64,000 nucleotides of DNA, from contig NZ_AJLF01000001.1 in assembly GCF_000258515.1 (NCBI RefSeq), positions 186,001 to 250,000 on the forward strand, in the 5' to 3' direction. The stretch's first letter is position 1, and every line of letters starts with the position of its first letter. This document shows positions 42,702-52,000 of the stretch, one piece after another. Below the pieces are notes generated by a model that was not told where the DNA came from, did no database searches, and worked only from the letters and a program-made list of their open reading frames with translations. The DNA comes from Thermococcus zilligii AN1 (GTDB taxonomy: Archaea > Methanobacteriota_B > Thermococci > Thermococcales > Thermococcaceae). The position numbers and the translations under genes are program-made.

Positions 42702-44176
42702 TAGTCCTGCTCGCCGCGCTGCCGCTCCTCTTTGCCTTCCTGACCGCTCTAACGGTGCCTCTGCGGCTTGAAAAATGGGCCAGGCATACCTTCCTCGCCG
42801 GTTCCCTCTTACCATGGATTGTCTATCTCATAGCTCCCAGCGAGAGCCAGGTCATCGGCGGGTGGGATAAGATAGGGGGGATAGAGGTTGCCCTTGACGC
42901 TTACAGCTCCCTCCTCATCCTGGGCGAGCTGATACTCTTCTCGGCCGTTGCCCTCTATTCCCTCGACTACTTCAGGGAACCCAAGGCCTTCACGCTAATG
43001 CTCCTCCTCCACTCCGGCCTTCTCGGTTCCTTCATCTCCCGCGACCTCTTCAACTTTTATATATTCATGGAGATCGCCTCTGTATCTTCATTCGCCCTCG
43101 TGGGCTTCGCGGGGGGTAGGGCGGTAAGGTCAGCTTACAAGTACCTCATGCTCTCCCTCCTTACCTCCTACTTCTTCGTGCTCTCAATCGGAATAATCTA
43201 CCTCAAAACGGGCTATCTCAACTTAGCCCTAATAGCTGAAAGCGCCTCGTCCTCGCGGGAACTCAGCGCTGCCGTTGCCATAGCCTTTGCCTCGCTTCTC
43301 CTGAAGGCCGGAATCTTTCCGCTCCACACGTGGCTCCCGGATGCACACTCCAATGCCCCCTCCCCGGTCAGTGCGCTCCTCTCAGGTGCTGCAGTTAAAG
43401 CTCCAGCCTACGGAATGCTCCTCCTCTCCCTGCACCTTCCCGTGCCAGAAACTCTCAAAACCGCCCTGCTGGTCGTTGCCTTCTCCTCCATGCTCTTCGG
43501 TGTTGGAATGGCGCTCCTTCAGAAGGACATCAAGCGTCTTCTGGCGTACCACACAGTCAGCCAGATGGGGTACGTGCTCCTGGGCATCGCCACCTCAAAT
43601 CCCCTGGGCTCGGTCTACTACGCCTTTGGGCACGCACTCTTCAAGGGGGGCCTCTTCCTTTCGGCCGGTGCGATGGTTGACCGCCAGGGAACCCGCGACC
43701 TGGAAAAGCTCTCTTACAGGGGTGATGCATTCCTCATGCTCTCCACGATAATGCTGAGCCTGGCCATAGGAGGTGTGTGGCCCTTCATAGGCTCCGTCGG
43801 AAAGGCTTCACTGCTAAAGGAACTTACAATGGGGAGGGAGTTGTTTTACTTAGCTGGCCTTGGAACCCTCGCCTCGTTCACGAAGCTCAACTACCACCTC
43901 CTTCACGGCAAAGGCCCCAACTTTTCCTTCCGTTCGCTCCCTGCCTTCCTCATGGCCCTGACGTCCCTGATAGCCGGGGTAGCCCTCGGGGCAACGGCAA
44001 AAGCGGTTGATGCCTGCATGCTGGCTGGAGGTGTTGCACTCTTCGCACTCCTCAAAAAAGCTGGCCTGCTCGGGATAGAGCTCAAAAAAGAGGAGATAGG
44101 ACCGAGGGAGATCAACACCGGCGCGGCGCTCTTTGCTTTACTCTTACTTGCTTTAATCTACCTCGCGCATCTTTAA
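42698..44176 (+). CDS. mnhD: Mrp-type Na+/H+ antiporter subunit D
   Basis: The 492-residue MnhD is the large ion-translocating subunit related to NuoL/M/N. It has about 14 membrane segments. The family motifs KAGIFPLHTWLPDAHSNAPS and DIKRLLAYHTVSQMGYVLLG carry the key lysines and histidines. TTG 42698 is the start, overlapping the mnhC stop; GGGAGGGAT lies before it. It is the only large antiporter subunit here; no full-length MrpA is encoded. Its end overlaps the convergent ACT gene by 24 bases. Confidence 0.9.
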   Translation: MIVLLAALPLLFAFLTALTVPLRLEKWARHTFLAGSLLPWIVYLIAPSESQVIGGWDKIGGIEVALDAYSSLLILGELILFSAVALYSLDYFREPKAFTLMLLLHSGLLGSFISRDLFNFYIFMEIASVSSFALVGFAGGRAVRSAYKYLMLSLLTSYFFVLSIGIIYLKTGYLNLALIAESASSSRELSAAVAIAFASLLLKAGIFPLHTWLPDAHSNAPSPVSALLSGAAVKAPAYGMLLLSLHLPVPETLKTALLVVAFSSMLFGVGMALLQKDIKRLLAYHTVSQMGYVLLGIATSNPLGSVYYAFGHALFKGGLFLSAGAMVDRQGTRDLEKLSYRGDAFLMLSTIMLSLAIGGVWPFIGSVGKASLLKELTMGRELFYLAGLGTLASFTKLNYHLLHGKGPNFSFRSLPAFLMALTSLIAGVALGATAKAVDACMLAGGVALFALLKKAGLLGIELKKEEIGPREINTGAALFALLLLALIYLAHL

Positions 44177-44560
44177 CTCCCTTACTTCACCCAGCTCGAG
44201 TAGGGCCCTTTCAAGTTCCTCGAGGGAAACCCTGCTCCCGCTGACGTCAATTATGGCCACTATCGCGGCCAGCCCGAGCTCGTTCAGTTCCTCGCTTTCG
44301 TTGAAGAGGATGTTTATGCCATACCTCCCGAAGAGCCCGCTCACCTTTGCCAGGACTCCTGGCCTGTCTTCCACGACCAGTTCAACCTCGACGAGCCTCT
44401 TCCCCGGAAGCGCAACCCTCTCCAGGTGAGCCTCCTTGAGATCGGTGTCCACCTCCACCAAAAAGTAGGCACCCTTCACGAGCCCAAGCTCGTAGGCGAG
44501 ATCCTTAGGAAGCTCAAGCTTTCCGTCTTCTTTCACCCTCACCAGTTCATAGTGCCTCAA
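44153..44560 (-). CDS. AbrB-like plus ACT domain protein, 135 aa
   Basis: Residues 1-52 look like a SpoVT/AbrB-like swapped-hairpin DNA-binding domain (VRVKEDGKLELPKDLAYELGL). Residues 55-130 are an ACT domain (LVEVELVVEDRPGVLAKVSG). ACT domains bind amino acids, so a small amino-acid-responsive regulator is plausible. The TTG start at 44560 follows GGAGGGTTG and overlaps the DUF998 stop as TTGA, so the two are co-translated. Confidence 0.72.
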   Translation of the reverse strand: MRHYELVRVKEDGKLELPKDLAYELGLVKGAYFLVEVDTDLKEAHLERVALPGKRLVEVELVVEDRPGVLAKVSGLFGRYGINILFNESEELNELGLAAIVAIIDVSGSRVSLEELERALLELGEVRELKMREVD

Positions 44561-45114
44561 GATGCAACCCTCCACATCACCAGGTAGTGCCAGGCCGTTA
44601 TCCCAATGACACCGATGAACTCGGGGATGGCGACCCCTTTGAAGGTTCTCATCGCCCAGAGGGCGAGGATCCATGCGAGTGCAAATATCGCTATTGTGGA
44701 GTAGAGGATTTCCCTGTTCCCAGCAATTCCCATGCCAGCCCCGGCTATGAGCAGTCCGAGGCTTGCCGTCAGAAAGAAGGCCCAGCTGACGTAGTGGTGG
44801 GGCGAAGTCCCCTCCGGGAAGATCCCTATGGCCGCAAGAAAAGCCAGGCCGATGGCAAAGATTACAATCCCGGCCCTTTCCAGGGCGTTTCTGCTCCTCT
44901 TGATTAGCCAGGTCGCGTAGTATATGCCGAGAAGCGCGGCCAGAACCAGGGAAGCGTTCATCACCCAGTTGTACTTCAGGCCAACCCTCCCCATATCGCT
45001 TATCGCGTTCTCCGTGAGCCTCCACCAGCTGCGGTTTATTGCGATGGCCGCGAACACCCCGCCCAGCCCTACAATTGGAGCCAGGATCCCCGCCAAAAGA
45101 TGGGAGTTCCTCAT
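44557..45114 (-). CDS. DUF998 membrane protein
   Basis: The 185-residue protein has about six membrane segments and the DUF998 (PF06197) pattern, with W-x(5)-N-A-I-S-D-M-G after the first segment and FPEGTSPHHYVSW in the middle. The biochemical role is unknown. GGTGGTCCC precedes the ATG; GCTATTTAT (minus strand, about 45152-45145) is its TATA box. It is followed by the AbrB/ACT gene. Confidence 0.8.
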   Translation of the reverse strand: MRNSHLLAGILAPIVGLGGVFAAIAINRSWWRLTENAISDMGRVGLKYNWVMNASLVLAALLGIYYATWLIKRSRNALERAGIVIFAIGLAFLAAIGIFPEGTSPHHYVSWAFFLTASLGLLIAGAGMGIAGNREILYSTIAIFALAWILALWAMRTFKGVAIPEFIGVIGITAWHYLVMWRVAS

Positions 45115-45185
45115 GGGACCACCCACGGAAATTTTACGCGGGAGGATAAATAGCTGTCGCTGCCGTGGATCTGAGCGTTTCGACA

Positions 45186-45196
45186 AGTTTATAAAC
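45186..45196 (+). promoter_or_regulatory. Promoter of the MFS transporter gene
   Basis: AAGTTTATAAACG is a TATA box about 25 bases before the ATG at 45218. Confidence 0.6.
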
Positions 45197-45217
45197 GAGC
45201 TCTCCCCACGGGGAACC

Positions 45218-46390
45218 ATGAGATCCTACGCCTCCTTCAGCCGCGACGCTTATCTAATCGTGGTTTACTCCTTTTTTGGCTGGTTAGGGGGCAATATGGC
45301 CGGATTCATAGTCCCCTTTTACTTCAAATCCCTGGGAATGGACTACTCAAGGATGGGCCTCATTTTCTCGGTCTCAACCGCCGCCCAGGCCGCGCTGCTC
45401 CTGTTCTCCGGATCCATAATCGTCAGGATCGGGCACAGGCGGAGCATCCTGCTGGCGCTCTCCCTCTTCGCCTCCGGAAGGCTCATCCAGGTTTTCCTGC
45501 CCGGGCTGGGATTCTTAATGGTGGCCTCGGTCCTCCTCGGCGTCGCCACGGCCCTCGAGGGGCCAGCCCTGATCTCCCTCCTGAGCGAGGAAGCGAGCAA
45601 TGAGAACAGACACTACCTCTTTTCCCTTAACTCCGCCGTGGGGACTTTCGGGGCGGCCTTTGGGATCCTCCTGGGTGGTTTCTTACCGGGAGTTTTCAGC
45701 GGCGGTTCCCCCTACAGGGAGACGTTGCTCCTCTCCACGGCGTTCATATTCATACAGATGGGCCTAATATCGCTCGTTCGCCCGATAATCAAAAGGGAGG
45801 GAAAGAGGATAGCGCTCAGGGGGGAAACTGCCGTAAAGATCCTCAGGTTTTCCCTTCCGAACGCCCTCATCGGCCTTGGCGCGGGGGTGACCATCCCCTA
45901 CGTGGGCCTGTGGTTTAACAAACGCTTTGGCACCGGCCTTGAGAGCATCGGGAGCCTCTTTGCAATCCAGCAGTTCGTCATGGGGCTCGGGATGTTCCTC
46001 CTTCCGGCTGTAGCGGACAGGATGGGGAGCGTGAAGACCATAGTGGGTTTCAACGGGGGTGCAACGCTCCTCATAGCCGGAATGCCCTTCCTCCCGACCT
46101 TCCCCCTGGCGGCGCTGGTCTACATGGTCAGGACAGTCCTCATGAACATCGTCAACCCCATATGGGACGCCTTCCTGATGAGGTTCTTCTCAACGGAGGA
46201 GCGCTCCAACGCCCTGGCCCTGAGGGATCTCTCATGGACAGCCACCTTCGGGCTCGGCCAGTACCTCGGGGGCCTCATATTCGACCGCTCCCTCACCCTG
46301 CCGTTCCTGATAACCGGTGCCCTCTACGGCCTTTCAATGGCAACGTTCTGGGCCCTCTTCGCTGGAGAAGAGGAGGGTGCCAAAAGTTAG
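45218..46390 (+). CDS. Major facilitator superfamily transporter
   Basis: The 390-residue protein has 12 predicted membrane segments and the MFS motif between segments 2 and 3 (SIIVRIGHRRSILLALSL). There is a second related motif in the other half (DRMGSVKTIVGF). The substrate is not deducible; the family includes drug and metabolite exporters. It stands alone, divergent from DUF998. Confidence 0.86.
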   Translation: MRSYASFSRDAYLIVVYSFFGWLGGNMAGFIVPFYFKSLGMDYSRMGLIFSVSTAAQAALLLFSGSIIVRIGHRRSILLALSLFASGRLIQVFLPGLGFLMVASVLLGVATALEGPALISLLSEEASNENRHYLFSLNSAVGTFGAAFGILLGGFLPGVFSGGSPYRETLLLSTAFIFIQMGLISLVRPIIKREGKRIALRGETAVKILRFSLPNALIGLGAGVTIPYVGLWFNKRFGTGLESIGSLFAIQQFVMGLGMFLLPAVADRMGSVKTIVGFNGGATLLIAGMPFLPTFPLAALVYMVRTVLMNIVNPIWDAFLMRFFSTEERSNALALRDLSWTATFGLGQYLGGLIFDRSLTLPFLITGALYGLSMATFWALFAGEEEGAKS

Positions 46391-46440
46391 GGCGGAACTA
46401 CCGGTTACTCCATCCTGCCCGGAATCTCTTCGTTGCTCGG

Positions 46441-47115
46441 TTACTTGGGCTCCAGGTGCGCCCTCTTTACCTCCAAAACGCCCGAGTAGTTGCACCCGTT
46501 CCACTTCCTCTCGACTTCGTCAAAGACTATCCTCGCCCTGAAGAAGGGGGCATCCCTCACGAAGGTCTCGAATTCCCCGCCTTCCCCGGCTATGTGAATT
46601 CCATACTTCTCGTTGAGTCTGATAAGCTCCCCCAAAGCTTTCTCATCAATTCTCCTCCCGAGCCAGCTTTCGTCGAGGCCGTAGGCGGCGGTGCCGACCA
46701 TAACAATGTCAAAAATCCCGATGAGCTCGCGCATGTAACTAACGGGATCGCGGTGCCAGGCCGGGGCGAAGCTCTCCAGGCCGAGGTCTTCAGCAACCTT
46801 ATCAACCCTTTCCTTCTGATACTCGCTCGCCAGGGCCCCTGAAACGACGCCATCAATTTTTAACCCTTCGAGAACCGCTCTCATGTCCTCTACCTCTTTC
46901 TCTTTCTCGCCTCTCGTGAAGCCCTTGACGAGGGGAATCCCGATGGCTTTGGCCTGGAGCTCGGTGAGGTGGATGTTCGGGACGTGGTACATGTAGCTGT
47001 CCTCCCTCTCGCTCACCATGCTGAGGAGGTACTTAACCTCAAACCCCTGCTTGAGCGCCCAGTAGAGGGCGTAGTTGGAATCTTTTCCTCCCGAATACAG
47101 GACAGCGACGCGCAT
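46441..47115 (-). CDS. dph6: Diphthine-ammonia ligase Dph6
   Basis: The 224-residue enzyme amidates diphthine to diphthamide on elongation factor 2. The ATP pyrophosphatase motif [14 protein letters not shown] is at residues 9-22, and further conserved blocks are [16 protein letters not shown] and [27 protein letters not shown] box (minus strand, about 47147-47136) lies about 25 bases before the ATG. Confidence 0.93.
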   Translation of the reverse strand: MRVAVLYSGGKDSNYALYWALKQGFEVKYLLSMVSEREDSYMYHVPNIHLTELQAKAIGIPLVKGFTRGEKEKEVEDMRAVLEGLKIDGVVSGALASEYQKERVDKVAEDLGLESFAPAWHRDPVSYMRELIGIFDIVMVGTAAYGLDESWLGRRIDEKALGELIRLNEKYGIHIAGEGGEFETFVRDAPFFRARIVFDEVERKWNGCNYSGVLEVKRAHLEPK

Positions 47116-47247
47116 CCCGCGGCCACCGTAACACGGACTTAAAACGCGCTTAAAAAGGTGATGTCGGGGACGCGGTGATACTCGCAGTTCTGGCGAACCT
47201 GGTCCTCCTGTCCGTTATCGGATAGCAAAAAGTTTCATGAGCGAAAA

Positions 47248-47257
47248 CTATTTAACC
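47248..47257 (+). promoter_or_regulatory. Promoter of the inositol-phosphate synthase gene
   Basis: ACTATTTAAC is a TATA box; GGGGGTGTAAGGGG lies before the ATG at 47297. Confidence 0.6.
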
Positions 47258-47296
47258 GCTGTAAAATATACCGTACCAATAAGGGGGTGTAAGGGG

Positions 47297-48445
47297 ATGG
47301 TCAGGGTTGTCATACTCGGACAGGGTTACGTTGCCAGCATCTTCGCGAGCGGGCTGGAGAAGATAAAGGCAGGAAAGATTAAGCCCTACGGTGTTCCACT
47401 TACCGATGAGCTGCCGATTAAAATCAGGGACATAGAGATAGTGGGCTCCTACGATGTAGACGCGAGTAAAGTGGGAAAAGACCTCTACGAAGTTGTTAAA
47501 GCCTACGACCCGGAAGCTCCGGAGAGCCTCAGGGGGATAACCATAAGGAAGGGCGTCCACCTGAGGAGCCTCAGGAACCTCCCGATTAAAGCCACCGGGC
47601 TCGACGACGAGATGACCCTCAAGGAGGCCGTTGAGAGGCTCGTCAGCGAGTGGAAGGAGCTCAGGCCTGACGTCCTCGTCAACGTCTGCACCACCGAGGC
47701 ATTTGTCCCGTTCGGGAGCAGGGAAGAGCTCGAGAAGGCCATTGCGGAGGACAGAAAGGACAGGCTCACGGCAACTCAGGTTTATGTCTACGCGGCGGCA
47801 AAGTACGCCAGGGAGGTTGGAGGGGCGGCCTTCGTCAACGCGATTCCCACTTTGATAGCCAACGACCCCGTCTACGTTGAGCTCGCAAAGGAGAGCAACC
47901 TCGTTGTCTTCGGTGACGACGGAGCGACCGGTGCAACGCCGCTCACAGCTGACATACTCAGCCACCTCGCCCAGAGGAACCGCTACGTCTTAGATATAGC
48001 GCAGTTCAACATCGGCGGAAACCAGGACTTCCTCGCCCTGACGGACCAGGAGAGGAACAGGAGCAAGGAGTTCACGAAGTCGAGCATTGTTGAGGATCTG
48101 CTCGGTTACAACGCCCCGCACTACATCAAGCCCACCGGCTACCTTGAGCCGCTCGACGACAAGAAGTTCATAGCGATGCACATTGAGTACGTCTCCTTCA
48201 ACGGTGCCCACGACGAGCTCGTCGTAACTGGGAGGATAAACGACAGCCCGGCCCTGGCCGGTCTCCTCGTCGACCTCGCCAGGCTCGGAAAGATGGCAGT
48301 TGACAGGAAGGAGTTTGGAACGGTTTACGAGGTCAACGCCTTCTACATGAAGAACCCGGGGCCGAAGGAGGCCAGGAACATACCGCGCATCATTGCCTAT
48401 GAAAAGATGCGCACCTGGGCAGGGCTCAAGCCAAGGTGGCTTTGA
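47297..48445 (+). CDS. myo-Inositol-1-phosphate synthase
   Basis: The 382-residue enzyme converts glucose 6-phosphate to inositol 1-phosphate, for the di-myo-inositol phosphate solute and inositol lipids of Thermococcales. The N-terminal Rossmann motif is VVILGQGYVASIFA, and the conserved blocks are GDDGATGATPLTADIL, FNIGGNQDFLAL and a C-terminal NIPRIIAYEKMR. The ATG at 47297 is chosen; the in-frame upstream start at 47237 lies before the TATA box. Confidence 0.94.
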   Translation: MVRVVILGQGYVASIFASGLEKIKAGKIKPYGVPLTDELPIKIRDIEIVGSYDVDASKVGKDLYEVVKAYDPEAPESLRGITIRKGVHLRSLRNLPIKATGLDDEMTLKEAVERLVSEWKELRPDVLVNVCTTEAFVPFGSREELEKAIAEDRKDRLTATQVYVYAAAKYAREVGGAAFVNAIPTLIANDPVYVELAKESNLVVFGDDGATGATPLTADILSHLAQRNRYVLDIAQFNIGGNQDFLALTDQERNRSKEFTKSSIVEDLLGYNAPHYIKPTGYLEPLDDKKFIAMHIEYVSFNGAHDELVVTGRINDSPALAGLLVDLARLGKMAVDRKEFGTVYEVNAFYMKNPGPKEARNIPRIIAYEKMRTWAGLKPRWL

Positions 48446-48845
48446 AGGCCTTTACTTTTTTCCCGATAGCCCTTTAAGGGGAGTCACTCCCTGGAAGGCC
48501 TTGATGGGAAAGGTGAACCCGCGGGGGCTTTTCTCCTTCTTTTGCCCCTAAATGAGCAATATCCCTCAGCTTATCTGCTCGCTCGCCTGTTGCACGTCTT
48601 CTCCCGCTTCACCGTGGAGTGCCTGATGGTCGACTGAATGTCGGCTTTGATAATTTTTGTCAAACCCAAAGGGTAAGTAGAGGTTTGCGGTATTCCTATA
48701 CTGGTGGTACTGATGGGGATCCCCAACACTGCCCCCTCCAGGGGGCCGGGTTACTTTGGAGTGGAGTTTGGAGCAGATAAAACTTTTCTAACACGACCGG
48801 GGTACAGGCTGGCTTTCTCCCTGAGGCACTCACGGGGGTGTTTTA
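48446..48845. other. 400-base gene-free region before the giant surface protein locus
   Basis: The stretch has no supported gene; a 61-codon frame at 48704-48889 lacks a ribosome binding site and overlaps the small gene at 48846. CCCGCGGG at about 48518 is a small palindrome. Candidate TATA elements are TTGATAATTTTTG near 48648 and GATAAAACTTTTC near 48776, the second being well placed for the 48846 gene. Confidence 0.4.
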
Positions 48846-49007
48846 ATGCTCAGGGGGATAAGACGCGAGCTCGTGGAGTACATACATGAAAGGACAGGCA
48901 TTGACAGGGGAGCCATAGTCAAGATCCTCCGGGCTGAGGAGGCCTTCTTTGCCATGCAGATTGAGAAAAGCCTCAAAAATGAGGGGAGCAGGAGGGAGGA
49001 AAGTTGA
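48846..49007 (+). CDS. Small protein, 53 aa, upstream of the giant surface protein
   Basis: The frame runs from ATG 48846 to TGA 49005-49007. The product is helical, begins MLRGIRRELVEYIHERTG, and continues with IDRGAIVKILRAEEAFFAMQ. GGGGGTG lies 5 bases before the ATG. The stop overlaps the TTG of the next gene (TTGA), so the two are coupled. The helix-turn-helix-like spacing (IDRGAIVKILRAEEAF) suggests a small nucleic acid-binding or protein-binding domain; no family is recognised. Confidence 0.6.
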   Translation: MLRGIRRELVEYIHERTGIDRGAIVKILRAEEAFFAMQIEKSLKNEGSRREES

Positions 49008-52000
49008 AAAGGACGATGGCCCTTCTCCTCCTGGTTGTCCTGCTGACATCAATGGTGCCCCCCTGGGCCGTTGAGGTGGGAATAGTCCACGCCCAGACTG
49101 GAGAGGCCGCAGATGTTGGAATCGTGGATACCGCTTATAGGGTTTCAGGGGGCGACCTCATCATCAACGCCACGCTGAAAAACTATGGGGGGGCCAGCGG
49201 GCCCTTCAACGTCACATTCGAGGTTTTAACTCCCACGAGCCCGCCATCGGTTGGGGAGGTGCCTTTCAAGTGGGTAAACATCACGGAGTACCTCGACGAT
49301 GCGGTGGTTGCAGGTGATGGGGACTACATCGAGAACGGGAGCGCGGTTATAAGGTATGACGACGGCCACTTAATCTACAAACTTCCGTTCAAGCTGAACT
49401 TCTTCGGGAGGAGCATAACCCACATCTCGGTCAGTACAAACGGCTACATTGAGCTGCTCGGCAAGTGGGAGGAACGGAATTTTGGTAGAGCCTTTGGTGT
49501 GCACATGTATGCAGACTACTCCACGAGCGACATCATATTCGCCCTCGATGACGACCTCGATACCAGGAACGGCTATCTGCTCGTGGTCGGCTTTCCTGAC
49601 AGGGTGGTGGTTGAGTGGTTCGGTTCAACATACCGGGACAGGAACTCCCTCTCAAACCCCCTGAACTTCCAGGTGGTCATCTTCGCCAACGGGACAATAA
49701 GGTGGAGCTACCGCCTGCTCGGGTATTCCTCATATAGCTATGACCTCTTCACCGGCTACTACTCCAAGGTCACCGGGGAGACCGTCGGCTTCGAAAAGGC
49801 CGCGGGCAAAAGCTTCGAGCTGAAGGTCCCCTCTGGTTCTCCGACGGTAAAACGTGTTGAGGTCTCGGGGATGCCGGAGGGGGGAAGCACAAACGTCTCG
49901 GTTACCCTCCCCCTGGGGGAGTACTACATCAAGATCATAGCGGACGATGAGGAAGTTCTTGACGACCCCTACAGGGGTGATAACGTAGCGGAGCTCGGGA
50001 TATGGCCAGGGGACTACTGGGTGGAGAGCGCGACCATCGGAGAGATCACGCCTGGCAGGTGGGTTGATATCAACTTCACCATCGGGAGCACATCGAAGAA
50101 CCCCCGCGCAGTGGTTGAGCTCCTGCGGAACGGGAATGTGGAGGGGCGGAGGTATTTGTACAGGAGGGATTTCAAAAACGGCACCGCCTCCGGGAGCTTG
50201 AGCTGGTTCGCCCAGGGGGGAAACTATAACCTCACCCTTGTTGTGAGGGCAGACCTGGACATCAACGAAACGAACAACGCCTATTTCCTCAGGGAATACA
50301 ACCTCCCGCTGCCCAACTTCAGGATAGCTAACTACACGATCAGACTCCCCGGCTGTCTCGGTGAGAGGGCGCTCATTCTGGTCAACGTCACCAACGATGG
50401 GGGGGCTAACTGGAGCTGGGTCGATATAAGGGCCTCGGTTCTCTACGGGGACAACACAGCGGTGAGCTACCTCACGACGATCTCGCTGAACGCTGGGGAG
50501 ACTAAAGAGGTAACCCTGAGCTTAGATGTGAAGCCGGGCAACGTTACGGGAGTCAGGATAGAGATTGACCCCTACGAAAAAGTCGTGGAGTCAAATGAGA
50601 GCGACAACTCCCTCACAGTTCCCATATCAAGAACCTACGAAAAACCTGATTTCACTGTCTCATCCATTGAAGTCCCGGCGAACGTCTCCACCGGAAACGC
50701 CTACCAAGTGAATGCCACCATCGAAAACCTCGGCGGCTGCTACGCCGGAAACGTCAGGGTGAACCTCTACGAGAACGACTATTATGAGAGCTACGCCTAC
50801 ACAACGGTCAACGGTTCCACCAGGGTTTCTCTTGGGTGGACGCCTTCTTATGTCGGTGAGGTGAACCTAACGGTTATCGTTGACCCGTACAACTACATTT
50901 CCGAGCTGAACGAGGACAACAACGAGCTGACAAAGACCGTTTTTGTGAGCGGCCCGGACTTAGTGATAACGAAGGTCACGCTTTTGAGCTTCGACGGGAT
51001 TGCAGGAAGCGGGGCCGCCTTCAACGTAACGGTGAAGAACATAGGGAAGTCTTTCACGGGTGGCTTCTACGTTGGAACAAGGGGGGCGCTGGGTGATGAT
51101 TCCAGGTATATCTCAGGCGGCCTTGCCGAAAACGAGAGCAAGTGGGTTATCCTTAGGCCGATCCTCAACGGTGGCAACTACAACCTCACGTTCAAGGCGG
51201 ACATTTACAACTACATCCCCGAGCTGAACGAGAGCAACAACGAGTACAAATTCCCCATCAGCGTGCCCCTTCCGGATTTTGTTGTAACAAACGTGAGCAT
51301 GCCCAGCAACACCGTTGGCTACGTTATCTTCAAAGTGAACGTTACGAACGTGGGGGCGCCATACAACGTTACGCAATATTCCGTACCGGTCCTCTTCAAA
51401 CTGCCCTGGGGTACTTACACCAGCTACATCAACAGGTACACCGTTGGGAACCTCTTTGAGAGCGGGGAGAGCGCTTTACTGCAGTTCTCCGTGGTTGTGT
51501 ACCCGCCCGGTGGCACCGTTAACGTTACGGTGAACTCGAATGGCAGAATAGCCGAGGCCTCTTCGGATAACTCCAAGGTCTTCAACTACACCACCGGCTA
51601 TCCCGACTTCGTGCCAGGGCTGATCCTTCCCGAGGGCTTTAAGGCTGGGGATAACGTTATCGTAACGGTGGTTGTGTTCAACAGGGGAAACGCCACCTTC
51701 AGCGGCACTGGGGGCCCAGGACTGTCCGTGCACCTGAATCATACGACGGAGGCTGGGGGCGTTCAGTCGTACTTCACCCTTTATGGGCTGATTCCCCCGG
51801 GAGGAAACCTGACAAGGACGGTAACGATCAATGCCCAGGGCGGCCTGAACACCATAACAGTAAAACTTGACTACTCAAACACCTGGGCGGAGCCGAACGA
51901 AAGCAACAACGTTGACTCGGTGAGCTTCACCCTTGAGAAGCCCGACTTCACGATAACGGGACTCTCTGTCCCCGGTGAGGTTCTCAACGGTTCGGCATAC

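Noticed and set aside
48704-48889. A 61-codon frame before the giant gene
   Set aside because: It has no clear ribosome binding site and overlaps the better-supported small gene at 48846 in another frame.
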